From Maniola hyperantus (taxonomy: Eukaryota > Arthropoda > Insecta > Lepidoptera > Nymphalidae), in contig NC_048560.1 in NCBI RefSeq assembly GCF_902806685.2, positions 3,822,492 to 3,886,491 of the forward strand: a DNA stretch of 64,000 bases, in the 5' to 3' direction. Both the position numbers and the translations under genes were made by a program. Shown piece by piece: positions 41,011-51,649 of the stretch; position 1 is the stretch's first letter; the number at the start of each line of letters is the position of its first letter. The notes beneath the pieces are model-generated. The model ran no database searches. It was not told where the DNA came from and was given only the letters and a program-made list of their open reading frames with translations.

Positions 41011-41250
41011 TATAAATATATAAAAGGAAAAGTTGACTAACTGACTGACTGACTGACTGACTGACTGACTGATATATCAACGCACACCTCAAACTACTGG
41101 ACGGATCCCGCTGAAATTCGGCATGCAGATAGCTATTATGACGTAGGCATCCGCTAAGAAAGGATTTTTCAAAATTCAACCCCTAAAGGGGTGAAATAGG
41201 GGTTTGAAATTTGTGTAGTCCACGCGGACGAAGTCGCGATCATAAGCTAG
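41011..41250 (+). mobile_element. Helitron H1
   Basis: TATATAAAAGGAAAAGTTGA, seven GACT units, the core GCATGCAGATAGCTATTATG, AAAGGGGTGAAATAGGGGTT and CGGACGAAGTCGCGATCATA then AGCTAG. TTATAAATATA occurs before (41009) and after (41251) it. Confidence 0.78.
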
Positions 41251-41541
41251 TTATAAATATAACAGAGAGAGCTTACCACTACGACAGTAGACGTTTTAAA
41301 ATCATTTCCGAAATTAGTAAAAGGTGTCAAAACGCTAGTAAAACAAAATCGGTGGCAAGCCATACGTTATTTGTCGGTTTATAACCGAACGAAACTAATT
41401 ATTTACCGTCGCATCGACGATAAAGGTCGGAACATTAAACGATATGAACTTATAAATAAATATATTTTCTTACTTATATGAAGCGGTTAATTGATTAAAT
41501 ATAAAATTGAGATGCCGAATCACTTTCTCGTTTATTTTGAA

Positions 41542-41736
41542 CTAGCTGATGCCCGCGACTTCTTCCTCGTGGACTACAAAAACTTCAAACCCCTATTTCA
41601 CACCCTTGGGGGTTGAATTTTTCAAAATACTTTCTCAGCGGATGCCAACGTCATAATATAGCTATCTGCATGATCCATCCAGTAGTTTGTGCTGTGCAGT
41701 GTGCGTTGATAGATCAGTCAGTCAGTCACCTTTTCA
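41542..41736 (-). mobile_element. Helitron H1, adjacent to H2a
   Basis: CTAGCTGATGCCCGCGACTT (an H2-like end) continues as GGACTACAAAAACTTCAAAC, an H1 body, to GTCAGTCAGTCACCTTTTCA. The 5' tip is lost where the next Helitron begins. Confidence 0.72.
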
Positions 41737-41950
41737 TCCATACTAATATTATAAATGCGAAAGTGTGTCTGTCTGTCTGTCTGCTAGCCTTTCACGGCCC
41801 ATCCGTTCAACCGATTTTGACGAAATTTGGTACAGCGATAGCTTGCATCCCGGGGAAGGACATAGGCTTTTTTTTATCCCGGAAAATCAAAGAGTTCCCA
41901 CGGGATTTTCAAAAGCCTAAATCCACGCGGACGGAGTCGCGGGCATCAGG
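41737..41950 (+). mobile_element. Helitron H2a
   Basis: TCCATACTAATATTATAAAT, GTGTGTCTGTCTGTCTGTCT, GATAGCTTGCATCCCGGGGA, TTATCCCGGAAAATCAAAGA and CGGACGGAGTCGCGGGCATC. The final CTAG is altered to CAGG. Confidence 0.76.
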
Positions 41951-42059
41951 TTGTATCTTATATGTAAGTACTTATATTATGATCGAAAGCTGAACGTATG
42001 TCATGTTCGATTTCATGAACTCACCTATGGTCTCGCACCACGGACGTAAGGTATCTGTA

Positions 42060-42344
42060 CCCGTAGTACAAGATTTTACGTCTCACCAAACGAAACCAAA
42101 TTCGAGAGTCGAAATACTTCCGCGTTACAGTAAAATGGACCTAAACAGCCTTGAATTGAAGTCAAATATTCAATGCCACTGATTTTAATTTCGCAATGTT
42201 TCCGCTTGGAGCGCTGGCTGTAGAAGTGTAGACAAACTTGAGCTTTAAAACAAGGCACTTAAGATCCAGTTTACTGTAACGCGGAAGTATTTCGACTCTC
42301 GAATTTGGTTTAGTTTGGTGAGACGTAAAATCTTGTACTACGGG
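42060..42344. mobile_element. 285-bp MITE, second copy (TA duplication)
   Basis: Same length, ends (CCCGTAGTACAAGATTTTAC) and TA flanks as 3142-3426. By eye about five substitutions separate the copies, so both moved fairly recently. Confidence 0.85.
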
Positions 42345-42610
42345 TACAGTTGAGCACAAAATAAATATTCAGCAAAAAAAAACCTTCGCTGACAATACTT
42401 TCGTCCCTGCCACGCTTGAAGCAGAGAGAGTAAATTAAAAAGGTTTCACCGCATTAAACTTAATTTCTGGGCGCCGTTAAGTGTCTGTATTCAAATTGTA
42501 GTACCACTGATTTAATTAATGTAATCAGATTGATGCGCAAGAACCAGTTGCGTCGGTTGCATCTCTCACTATACTGATGTAAAGGTATGTCTGCATCATG
42601 GAAATCTTCT

Positions 42611-42858
42611 TCTAAATATATAAAAGGAAAAGGTGACTGACTGACTGACTGACTGAATGACTGACTGACTGACTGACTGATCTATCAACGCACAGCTTAA
42701 ACTACTGGACGGATCGGGCTGAAATTTGGCATGCAGATAGCTATTATGACGTAGGCATCCGCTAAGAAAGGATTTTTGAAAATTCAACCCCTAAGGGGGT
42801 GAAATAGGGGTTTGAAATTTGTGCAGTCTACGCGGACAAAGTCGCGAGCATAAGCTAG
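42611..42858 (+). mobile_element. Helitron H1, intact
   Basis: TCTAAATATATAAAAGGAAA, a long (GACT)n tract with one GAAT, GGATCGGGCTGAAATTTGGC, CCTAAGGGGGTGAAATAGGG, then GTCGCGAGCATAAGCTAG and T. Confidence 0.82.
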
Positions 42859-42872
42859 TAATTTATAAAGTA

Positions 42873-43526
42873 CTAGCAGATGCCCGCGACTTCGTCCGCG
42901 TACTGGTTCCACATGAGATCTGAAATTTTCCCGCTGCAAAAGGCCTCACTTACCTACTCACTCAGTCTCACCTTAAGACACGGAACCCAGAATACCTAAA
43001 TGCCAATTTTCATATCTCTAACTTCAAAAACGTCGGATTTTCATATAACCCTTCCACCCCCATTTTACTCCCTTAGGGGGGAATTTAGTTAGATCCTTTC
43101 TTATCTGATACCTACCCCCTAGAAATAGCCTACATTTCAAATTTCAAGTAAAAATAACAATTGTTAAAACTTTTCTATAAAAACATTGCCCCCCTATTTT
43201 ACCACCCTTAAGGGGAGAATTTCCCAAATTGAATTATACAGATTTTTATTATTTAAAGCTAATAACCTAAATGTCGATTTTCACGTCTCTAACTCTTAAA
43301 ACATAGGACTTTCATACAACCTTCGACCCCCCCTTTCGCACCCTTAGGGGGGGGGGGGGGGGTTTTTCAAAATCGTTTCTTAGCTGACACCTACGTCCTA
43401 GAAAGAACCCACCTTCCAAATTTCAAGTTTGTAGGCTTTATAGTTTCTGAGATTTCGTGATTAGTCAATCAGTCAGTCAGTCAGTCAGTCAGTGAGTGAG
43501 TGGTATTTCTATTTTATATATTTAGA
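42873..43526 (-). mobile_element. Longer Helitron-like element (H6)
   Basis: Plus strand: A, CTAGCAGATGCCCGCGACTT at one end; TCAGTCAGTCAGTCAGTGAG and TATATATTTAGA, then T, at the other. Its ends match the H1/H2 families, but the 650-bp interior (CGGATTTTCATATAACCCTT, CGTCTCTAACTCTTAAAACA) is its own. A run of about 16 G's lies near 43348. No Rep/helicase frame. Confidence 0.72.
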
Positions 43527-43752
43527 TGCTTATGCTCGCGACTTCGTCCGCGTGGACTACAAATTTCAATCCCTATTTCACACCCTTAAGAGTTGAAATT
43601 TCCAAAATCCTTTCTTAGCGGATATTTACGTCATAATAGCTATCTGCACGCGGCATGTCATATTTCAGCCCGATCCGTCCAATAGTTTGAGCTGTGCGTT
43701 GATAGATCAGTCAGTTAGTCAGTCAGTCATCTTTTCCTTTCATATATTTGGA
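43527..43752 (-). mobile_element. Helitron H1, head-to-tail array member
   Basis: TGCTTATGCTCGCGACTTCG through GTTAGTCAGTCAGTCATCTT and CATATATTTGGA. Its 5' TC end abuts the CTAG of the next H1 with no base between. Confidence 0.74.
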
Positions 43753-43917
43753 CTAGCCTATGACCGCGACTTCGTCCGCGTGGACTACACAAACAAACCC
43801 TATGATTTCACCCCTTGAAATTTGGGTTGAATTTTCGAAAATCCTTTCTTAGTGGAGGCCTACGTCATAATAGCTATCTGGATGCCAAATTACAGCCTGA
43901 TCCGTCCAGTAGTTTGA
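43753..43917 (-). mobile_element. Helitron H1, 5'-truncated
   Basis: CTAGCCTATGACCGCGACTT through TGCCAAATTACAGCCTGATC to AGTAGTTTGA, then switches abruptly to the start of an H2b in the other orientation. Confidence 0.7.
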
Positions 43918-44195
43918 ATGTGCGAAAGTGTGTTTGTTGGATGGTTTGTTGGTTTGTCCTTCAATCACGTCGCAACAGAGTGATGGATCGACGTGATTTT
44001 TTGCATGGGTATAATTTAAGACCTGGAGAGTAACATAGGCTACTTTTTATCCCGGAAAATCTAAGACTTCCCATGGGATTTTTTTAAACCTAAATCCACG
44101 CGATTCAACGTGATTGAAGGACAAACCAACAAACCCATAAACCAACAAACAAACACACTTTCGCATTTATGATATGGGTAGTGATAATTATTAAA
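43918..44195. mobile_element. Two facing Helitron H2b pieces
   Basis: A plus-oriented H2b (GTGCGAAAGTGTGTTTGTTG ... CCTAAATCCACGCG, to 44102) is followed at once by the 5' half of a minus-oriented H2b (CAACGTGATTGAAGGACAAA ... CACTTTCGCATTTATGATAT). They can fold back on each other. Confidence 0.68.
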
Positions 44196-44204
44196 AGTAC
44201 TAAC

Positions 44205-44635
44205 TTTCATTGTATGGTTCAGAATGTTGGGCGGTAAAAGGGACGGATGAAAGGCGAGTACATGCGACTGAAATGCGAATGTTGAGATGGATGTGTGGTG
44301 TGACAAGGATGGATAAGATAAGAAATGAATATATAAGGGGTAGTTTGAAAGTAGTGCCAGTGGTAGAAAAGATGAGGGGTAATAGGCTGGCATGGTATGG
44401 GCATATAATGCGGAGGGAAGAAAGCCATGTCACTAGAAGAATGTTAAGTATGCATGTGGAAGGAAAAAAGAGGAGAGGACGACCAAAGAAAAGGTGGATG
44501 GATTGCGTGAAAGAGGATATGCGTGAAAAAGAAGTAGATAATACGTTGACGAATGACAGGAATGAGTGGAAGAAGAAAACATGTTGTGCCGACCCCACGT
44601 AGCGTGGGACAAGGTAAGGAAGAAGAAGACTAACT
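44205..44635 (+). pseudogene. RTE-clade LINE C-terminus, frame still open
   Basis: 44210-44602 encodes 130 residues: MYGSECWAVKGTDERRVHAT, EMRMLRWMCGVTRMDKIRNE, YIRGSLKVVPVVEKMRGNRL, AWYGHIMRREESHVTRRML, GKKRRGRPKKRWMDCVKEDM and a stop after CCADPT. This is the conserved C-terminus of RTE-clade endonuclease/reverse-transcriptase proteins; the endonuclease and RT domains are missing, so it is a 5'-truncated insertion. The tail CGTGGGACAAGGTAAGGAAG and AAGAAGAC is the short RTE type. The unbroken frame suggests a recent insertion. Confidence 0.87.
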
Positions 44636-44997
44636 TTATAACGCTTTATCGAGAAAGCATTATCATACTATTAATGCTTGGCCTGCTGGGTAAGAAGCAG
44701 CCATAATCTAGCGGTAGCTACAAAGGAATATGGTACAAAAGCTTTCAAAGCCTGAAAACACAAATGTACAACGCACCTAACATTATCCTGTGTCAACGAT
44801 AGCGGTTCATTAGACGGAAATCGTCTTGACATAGACTAATCAGCATCGATGCATAAGTCCGATAGTGTGAGGCTGCGCTTCCACCGGCTGCGTGACTTAT
44901 AATAATTGCCACCGTAAGGAATTTCACCATCCCACTAGATTTCAACATGGTCTTATTCAAGGGGATCAACAAATTCCTGAGAGGCCGGCAACTTATT

Positions 44998-45314
44998 AGC
45001 GGTAAATGGGGGATGGAAGTTTGAATGAAAGTCCGTCATTTTAGAAGCTACATCGATGAAAATTGGGATTTAAGGTTTCGGTTAAAATAAAAAAAAAACG
45101 TATTACACGATTTTTTTTAATTCAACTAACAAGGGGGTTAATTAGGGAATTAAAGTTTGTATATCAGTCCGTCATTTTTCAAGTTATTTGGATGAAAAAT
45201 GGTACTTGGGTTTCGGTCACAAATGAAGAAATACATGTTTCAGGATTTTTGGAAATACAACCTCCATCTCGATTTTCTAAATTCCACCCAAGCGAAGCCG
45301 GGGCGGGTCAGCTA
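44998..45314 (+). mobile_element. Helitron-like element, H4 family, copy 2
   Basis: GTAAATGGGGGATGGAAGTT, GTCCGTCATTTTTCAAGTTA and the end AAGCGAAGCCGGGGCGGGTC then AGCTAA. Same 3' end as 3850-4168, here CTAA instead of CTAG. The chance frame 45063-45446 crosses it. Confidence 0.58.
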
Positions 45315-45668
45315 ATAGGCTATAAAATTATGTCACGCGGGGGAAATGGCGGTAAAAAAGAGCTAAAAATATTATACAGAGGCAAAAATTTGTTTGCATG
45401 CAATGCTAAATTATATCCAGCGGACGAAGCTGCGGTCGTGAGATAGTAATAGACAGAGTCCGTAGAATAGACGGTGGGAGTGCAACTTTACGGACACCGT
45501 CACAACGTGTGGCGTCCGTGTGTTTACACCTACGGGAGCTCGTATCGGCTAAAGTGCACCGAGACGGGGCAATATATTGATGCTAATCTCTACACGAATT
45601 AGTTGAAGACAGCCGTATAAAACATTAACATAATTCAATTATACAGGGGCTCGGATACAGGGTAAAAA

Positions 45669-45951
45669 TAAAAACCGGCCAAGTGCGAGTCAGGCTCGCG
45701 CAATGAGGGTTCCGTACTTCAGTCGTATTTTTTCGACATTTTGTACGATAATTCAAAAACTATGATGCATAAAAATAAATAAAAATCTGTTTTAGAATGT
45801 ACAGGTGAAGATCTTTCATATGATTCCCCACTTGTTATAGTCACTCACTTCTAAAGTTGAAAATACTAAATAGTTGAAAATACTAACTAGACAGACAACA
45901 AAGTGATCCTATAAGGGTTCCGTTTTTCCTTTTGAGGTACGGAACCCTAAG
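45669..45951 (+). mobile_element. MINE-2-type element, internal deletion
   Basis: AAAAACCGGCCAAGTGCGAG to GAGGGTTCCGTACTTCAGTC and TTGAAAATACTAAATAGTTG, then straight to AACTAGACAGACAACAAAGT and the terminal hairpin GGTACGGAACCCTAAGAA. About 140 bases of the usual middle are gone. Confidence 0.8.
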
Positions 45952-46227
45952 AACATCAATTTTTCATACGAGAAAAAAACTTTTATATATTTCATAACAG
46001 GCGGGGAAAACTATAATTCCTAAAACCCACGTCAACTCGCATTCCACTTTGCGGAGGCAATTTTTCTCGGAAAATCCAATACAAGTCCCGAGTGCTAAGT
46101 TTTCTCTCCTCTGTTAGATTGTGTGTAGGTTGTACCTACGTACTTTTATAAATTATATTATTTCTAACTTTTTTATTTATGTGCCCCGTCTTTTATTGTT
46201 GGAGATAGAATAGGATTTATAAAATAC

Positions 46228-46312
46228 TAGTTGCTCCGGCGAACTTCGTACCGCCTAACAGTCGATTCTTTTTCAGGCAATTTTAAAAAAATTCTCTCAG
46301 CCACATACAGCC
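46228..46312 (-). mobile_element. Helitron-like H5 3' fragment
   Basis: CTAGTTGCTCCGGCGAACTT, CGTACCGCCTAACAGTCGAT and TCTTTTTCAGGCAATTTT resemble 62043-62238. It is cut off by a MINE-2 that lacks its own head. Confidence 0.6.
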
Positions 46313-46699
46313 GTATTTTTTCGACATTTTGCACGATAATTCAATAACTATGATGCATAAAAATAAATAAAAATCTGTTTTAGAATGCACAGGCGAAGAC
46401 CTTTCATATGATACCCCACTTGATATAGTCACTCACTTCGAAAGTTGAAAATACTAATTATTAGTTCATGACCACAATTTAATTTTTTTTGTGTGATCTA
46501 ACCCTAAATTCACGGTTTTCAGATTTTTCCATAAATGTCAGCTATAATATCTACCTACCTGCCAAATTTCATGATTCTAGGTCAACGGGAAGTACCCTTT
46601 AGGTTTCTTGACAGACAGACGAGCAGACAGACAGACAGACAGACAACAAAGTGATCCTATAAGGGTTCCGTTTTTCCTTTTGAGGTACGGAACCCTAAA
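46313..46699 (+). mobile_element. MINE-2-type element, 5'-truncated
   Basis: Begins within CCGTATTTTTTCGACATTTT, then GTTTTAGAATGCACAGGCGA, a long GACA tract and the GGTACGGAACCCTAAAAA end. The GGCCAAGTGCGAG head is missing. Confidence 0.8.
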
Positions 46700-46739
46700 A
46701 AAGCTTTATTAAGTTACGTATAAAAATGCCCACTTTGCC

Positions 46740-47200
46740 TAAACGAATTTAAATGAAAACAAAAACGAAAGCACCAAAAAGTCAAACGTCCGCGTAAATA
46801 ACGAACGGAACGTGTTTCACTATTCATTCATCACAGTAATTTTCCAAAATCACCCAAAATATGACTTTAATGCTGTCAAAATAGAGTCGTAATTCTAACG
46901 GCAAAATAACGCCATCGAATTCCATATGCCTTCAAAAAAACTCATCCCACTAAAAGTCCTTTGGGCACTATAATAAAAACTCGTTGAGTTTCGAAAATTT
47001 AAAAAGGAGAAGATTTTTCGTGCTGTCCCTACCGGCCTAATTACATCCGCCGTGTCGCCTGCGAGGTCATTTAATGCTATTATTTTAGAGACTTTTTTTG
47101 CTGACTGTTCAGTCTGAGCACGGCTATAGAGATACTTTTTATTAACAGGACATTTCCAACTAGATTTTCGTGTCATTGTTTATGTCAGAAAAAAATATTC
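46740..47200. other. Low-repeat stretch, no gene seen
   Basis: Sequence such as CCCTACCGGCCTAATTACAT and CGCCGTGTCGCCTGCGAGGT-like composition is not matched elsewhere in the window. The minus frame at 46895-47176 has no recognisable domain. Confidence 0.3.
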
Positions 47201-47204
47201 CAGA

Positions 47205-47245
47205 CTCGCTGATGCCCGCGACTTCGTCCGCGTGGAATTAGGGTT
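47205..47245 (-). mobile_element. Helitron H2 3'-end fragment
   Basis: CTCGCTGATGCCCGCGACTT then CGTCCGCGTGGAATTAGG only; the rest is absent. Confidence 0.5.
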
Positions 47246-47282
47246 GATCAAACATCCGATATTATATTCTATTCTATTCTAT

Positions 47283-47500
47283 TAAAATATCACTTGCTTT
47301 AACGGTGAAGGAAAACATCGTGAGGAAACCTACATGCCTGAGAGTTCTCCATAATGTTCTCAAAGGTGTGTGAAGTCTGCCAATCCGCACTTGGCCAGCG
47401 TGATAGACTATGGCCAAAACCCTTCTCACTCTGAGAGGAGACCTGTGCTCTGTAGTGAGCCGGTGATGGGTTGATCACGATGATGATGATGATGATAGAA
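47283..47500 (+). mobile_element. SINE-T1, 5'-truncated
   Basis: AATATCACTTGCTTTAACGG through TGTGAAGTCTGCCAATCCGC to GGTTGATCACGATGATGATG, ending in a GAT repeat. An ATTCTATTCTATTCTATT run precedes it. Confidence 0.75.
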
Positions 47501-47583
47501 TTAAGGTATTGATGATATTATTTTGCAAGGCTAGAAGACTCGCTTCTTCCCCCTTTCATTCAGCTTCGCCGACTTTATTTCAT

Positions 47584-47788
47584 TTCATTCAGATACAAGT
47601 TAGCCGTTGACTGCAATCTCACCTGATGGTAAGTGATGATGCAGTGTAAGATGGAAGCGGGCTAACCTGGAAGGGGTATGGCAGTTTTTATTGAACCCAT
47701 GCCCCTTTGGTTTTTACACGGCATCGTATCGGAACGCTAAATCGTGTGGTAACTGGCCACGGCCGAAGCCTCCCACCAGAGGACCTCC
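47584..47788 (-). mobile_element. SINE-T2, 5'-truncated
   Basis: CAGATACAAGTTAGCCGTTG through GGTTTTTACACGGCATCGTA to GGCCGAAGCCTCCCACCAGA on the plus strand is the reverse complement of the T2 body. About 40 bases are deleted before GTGTGGTAACTGG. Confidence 0.72.
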
Positions 47789-47884
47789 TTTGCTAGCTTC
47801 TGACTTTGCGCTTTCCGAAAACAAGCTAGAGGTAGAAGAGACAACACTATTCAACGTCGTTTGTCAAAAAAGTTTGGTCTGTTT

Positions 47885-47925
47885 TTTAGGGTTCCGTACC
47901 TGAAAAGGAAAAAATAAACCCTGTT
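47885..47925 (-). mobile_element. MINE-2 terminal fragment
   Basis: TTTTTTAGGGTTCCGTACCT then GAAAAGGAAAAAATAAACCC is the terminal hairpin only. Confidence 0.6.
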
Positions 47926-48185
47926 TTCACGGGATTAAAAAAAACTGAATCAATGCGAGTGAAAAGGCGAGTTTCAAATAACCATCTCCGACTATTTTAT
48001 CGGAAAACCTCTGATTCTTGTTCGTGTTTTCAAATAGCCTTACAGAATTTTATCTAGGGGCCTCTTCATTTGTCAACGTCGACAAGTCCGAGATATATTG
48101 GTCGCGACAAATCGTGCGATTGCTATCTATTGATTGTAGTGATTCGCATAGTTATAGTACGCGACAAGCCGAGATGGTGTACATT

Positions 48186-48314
48186 CTAAAACAGATTTTT
48201 ATTTATTTTTATGCATAATATTTTTTTATTTATCGTGCAAAATGTCGAAAAAATACGGCCGTAGTACGGAACCCTTGGTGCGCGAATCTGACTCGCACTT
48301 GGCCAGTTTTTTCT
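48186..48314 (-). mobile_element. MINE-2 head fragment
   Basis: CTAAAACAGATTTTTATTTA through CGTAGTACGGAACCCTTGGT, GAATCTGACTCGCACTTGGC and CAGTTTTTTC. Only the GGCCAAGTGCGAG-side 130 bp is present. The adjoining GTACGCGACAAGCCGAGATG (48157) resembles a tip of the GC-rich repeat. Confidence 0.7.
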
Positions 48315-48602
48315 ACCCATACTGATTTCATACTGATTAATAATTTGCCTTGTGAACTCTCGATCAACTCTCAGAAGCATCCAATTATTTTATAAGACGC
48401 TTAGATTTACGATAATACTTTGATAGTCGATTCTAAATCAGAAGCATGCATTAAATGCTAATTTTACTGCGAATTTATTCATTGGATGCATTTTACTTTT
48501 ATGTGCGTTATTTTATTCTGATACTAGTTTAAGACGCTAGATGGTTTGCTAAGTGAACCTTTTGATATTGGACGTTTTAGGACACTGGAGATTGTGGGAC
48601 TG

Positions 48603-48655
48603 GACAGACAACAAAGAGATCCTATAAGGGTTCCTTTTTTCCTTTTGAGGTATTG
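48603..48655 (+). mobile_element. MINE-2 terminal fragment
   Basis: GGACAGACAACAAAGAGATC and CTATAAGGGTTCCTTTTTTC then CTTTTGAGGTA. Terminal piece only; it lies about 0.3 kb after the head fragment, so both may derive from one copy. Confidence 0.6.
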
Positions 48656-48810
48656 AGGAGGTTTGGAGGTAGGTTTCCTAAAAATCTAAAACATAGGAAT
48701 TTTTAAAAAATATCTATGTCCAGAAGTGGTTAGTGGAAGTCCCTCGATCGAGAGCCGAGATGGAATCGAGTGATAGCAGCATTTGTTGTAACTAATAAAC
48801 CCACGACGGG

Positions 48811-49690
48811 CTGACGTTGACAAATGACGGGCCGCGCTAATCGATGTGTTCGCAAGCCGATATGCCTTTTGATAACATCTACCTTCTTAGGGTGCGTTGA
48901 TCTGACCAAGACCATTTACATGTAACTAGATGATGCTCGCGACGGGTTTATACAGGCTGTAACCAGAACGCTGGCAATTTGATTTTCCAGGATAAAAAGT
49001 ATCCTAATGTCACTCTCCAGATACCCATGAGAAAAATCACGTCGACACGTTGCTCCGTTGCGACGTGATTGAAGGACGAACCAACAAACCAACAAACCAA
49101 GAAACCAATGAACCAACAAACCAACAAACAAACTCACTTTCACATTTATAATATGGGCTGACGTTGACAAATGACGGGACGCGGTAATCGATGTGTTCGC
49201 AAGCCGATATGCCTTTTGATAACATCTACCTTCTTAGGGTGCGTGGATACTGGCCAAGACCATTTACATGTAACTAGATGATGCTCGCGACGGGTTTATA
49301 CAGGGTGTAACCAGAAGGCTGGCAATTTGATTTTCCGGGATAAAAAGTATCCTAATGTCACTCTCCAGGTCTTAAACTACTCGTATACCCATGAGAAAAA
49401 TCACGTCGATACGTTGCTCCGTTGCGACGTGATTGAAGGACAAACCTACAAACCAACAAACCAAGAAACTAATAAACCAACAAACAAACACACCTTCAAC
49501 ATTTATAATATGGGGTGACGTTGACAAAATTGACGGGACGCGCTTTCCTATGTGTTCGCAAGCCGATATGCCTTTTTATAACATCTACCTACCTTCTTAG
49601 GGTGCGTGGATACTGGCCAAGACCATTTACATGTAACTAGATCATGCTCGCGATGGGTTTATACAGGATGAAACCGGAACGCTAGCAAAA
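48811..49690 (+). repeat. Tandem repeat of about 350 bp containing Helitron sequence
   Basis: Units start at 48811, 49158 and 49515 (CTGACGTTGACAAATGACGG; TCGATGTGTTCGCAAGCCGA). Each complete unit contains CTAGATGATGCTCGCGACGG, then CGTTGCTCCGTTGCGACGTG, repeated AACAAACC and CATTTATAATATGGG, that is, an H2b-like Helitron with an altered 3' part. The third unit is cut by a MINE-2 at 49706. Confidence 0.85.
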
Positions 49691-49705
49691 ACGAAGACAG
49701 GTGAA

Positions 49706-50120
49706 TGCGGCCAAGTGCGAGTCAGGCTCGCGCAATGAGGGTTCCGTACTACAGTCGTATTTTTTCGACATTTTGCACGATAATTCAAAAACTATGATGC
49801 ATAAAAATAAATAAAAATTTGTTTTAAAATGTACAGGTGAAGACCTTTCATATAGTCACTCACTTCCAAAGTTGAAAATACTAATTATTATTTCATGACT
49901 ACAATTTAATTTTTTTTGTGTGACCAAACCCTAAATTCACGGTTTTCAGATTTTTCCCCAAATGTCAGCTATAAGATCTACCTATCTGCCAAACTTCATG
50001 ATTCTAGGTCAACGGGAAGTACCCTGTAGGTTTCTTGACAGACATACAGACAGACAGACAGACAACAAAGTGATCCTATAAGGGTTCCGTTTTTCCTTTT
50101 GAGGTACGGAACCCTAAAAA
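49706..50120 (+). mobile_element. MINE-2-type element, near full length
   Basis: GCGGCCAAGTGCGAGTCAGG through GACAGACAGACAGACAACAA to GAGGTACGGAACCCTAAAAA. The preceding CGCTAGCAAAAACGAAGACA and GGTGA also occur reversed at 62425-62455, marking its insertion into another repeat. Confidence 0.82.
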
Positions 50121-50562
50121 CACGCAAAATCCATGTATACAACGTAACCATACGCCTTCACTCGCCATCGTGAATATCAGACCTGTAGCACGGACTGTAG
50201 CAAGTTTCTATAAGTTATTTTAAATAGATCCCACGCGACCGACAATGTAGGTAACAAATAATGTTTAAAAGATAATCGAGATTAAATCTGAAAATATCAA
50301 ACGTATCAATAAATTATAAGCCAATTTTTCCACAAATGACTCAATATTTTTTCCATAATTTACTTATTCCTGGAAACCCTCCTTGTTTATAATATCATAA
50401 CGCTTCCCGTCGTCCCGCCTCGTGCTATTCCATGGGGTATAATAAGGAAAATCGGGTCATTATTATGTTTTGGTATAATCCTATAACTTTCGGGCACAAT
50501 CCGGTATCCCCTTGTCTGGGTTATTTATTGACAATATTTATTTTTCTGTAGGTATAAGCTTT

Positions 50563-50668
50563 CAGTGGTGATAGCGCCTAATTGTTCAGACGTCGGCATT
50601 TTATTCGGAAGGTCGGGGGTTTAATCCTGGGCACACAGTTCTGACTTTCAGAGTTATATAACATGCGT
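50563..50668 (+). mobile_element. SINE-T1 head, diverged
   Basis: GTGATAGCGCCTAATTGTTC (box A region) and GTCGGGGGTTTAATCCTGGG (box B, one change), then TTTCAGAGTTATATAACATG. The body is missing. Confidence 0.6.
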
Positions 50669-50753
50669 CCAGTATAGCTCAACGGGCTGCGAAGATTAAA
50701 TGGCATGTTTGGCTTTCAGCTCTAAGATAACGTCGTCACATTGAAACAGGTAG

Positions 50754-50951
50754 GTTCGTCCGCGTGGACTACACAAATTTCAAACCCCTATTTCACCCCC
50801 TTAGGGGTTGAATTTTCAATAATCCTTTCTTAGCAGATGGCTGCGTCATAATAGCTATCTGCATGTCAATATTCAGCCTGATCCGTCCAGTAGTTTGAGC
50901 TGTGCGTTGATAGATCTGTCAGTCAGTCACCTTTTTCTTTATATATTTAGA
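50754..50951 (-). mobile_element. Helitron H1, 3' tip missing
   Basis: TTCGTCCGCGTGGACTACAC through GGGGTTGAATTTTCAATAAT to TGTCAGTCAGTCACCTTTTT and ATATATTTAGA, then T. The CTAG end is lost. Confidence 0.7.
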
Positions 50952-51301
50952 TTGCATATTATCGAACCCTGATCCTTTCGCTTACAAAGCTAGATATTCC
51001 ATCATTTGCAACACGGAAGTCTTTATTCGAGTGAAATATTATTTATAATAGAGGTAGGTAGATATGAACAATGCAATTTTTCCGTTATACGGAATTTCCA
51101 CCACCAAATTTTCGCCTCATACACTCAAAGTAACCATCTAAACACAAATTTACGGCGCTAACTTTGCACCGCGCCGAGAGAATTCGCCTGCCAGCAGCTT
51201 TAAGATCATCGCACACTACCGTAAGAGCCGCAAACGCCAAAAAACTACGTGTCAAGTTTTTACAAAACAAATTGTGTTTCGTGCGTCAGCGCCTCTTATT
51301 C

Positions 51302-51405
51302 AAATCTCATCGTCTGGCCAGCGTTATGGACTATGGCCACAATTCTTCTTATTCTGAAAGTAGTAGAGTGGTCCGTGGCGATGGGTTTTTGACTATGATA
51401 ATGAT
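51302..51405 (+). mobile_element. SINE-T1 3' fragment
   Basis: TGGCCAGCGTTATGGACTAT, AATTCTTCTTATTCTGA and GGCGATGGGTTTTTGACTAT then GATAATGATGAA. Confidence 0.55.
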
Positions 51406-51649
51406 GAATACTTATTTAACCTAGTCTCTTAATATTCAGGTAAAGAACACTCTATGAATACCTAAACTTCGATTTAGTTTCCGCGCGTTTCTGTTAATTC
51501 ATTTTGGGACATGCGAGTCACTAGCGACATAAGATGGCTCTGGCGACTCTTTCCTTGCAATTAATTATTCAATACTAAGAATGCGCTGACGTACGAAGCA
51601 CAATTCAATCGCATAATGATCCACACTGCTGCTGAGTCCTATGTATGAA

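Noticed and set aside
43348..43363. Run of about 16 G's as a G-quadruplex or regulatory element
   Set aside because: It lies inside a Helitron-like element beside CCTTAGGGGG and looks like microsatellite expansion; the exact count is also prone to sequencing error.
44200..44598. 132-residue minus-strand frame
   Set aside because: It is the antisense shadow of the RTE C-terminus on the plus strand, which has clear family motifs.
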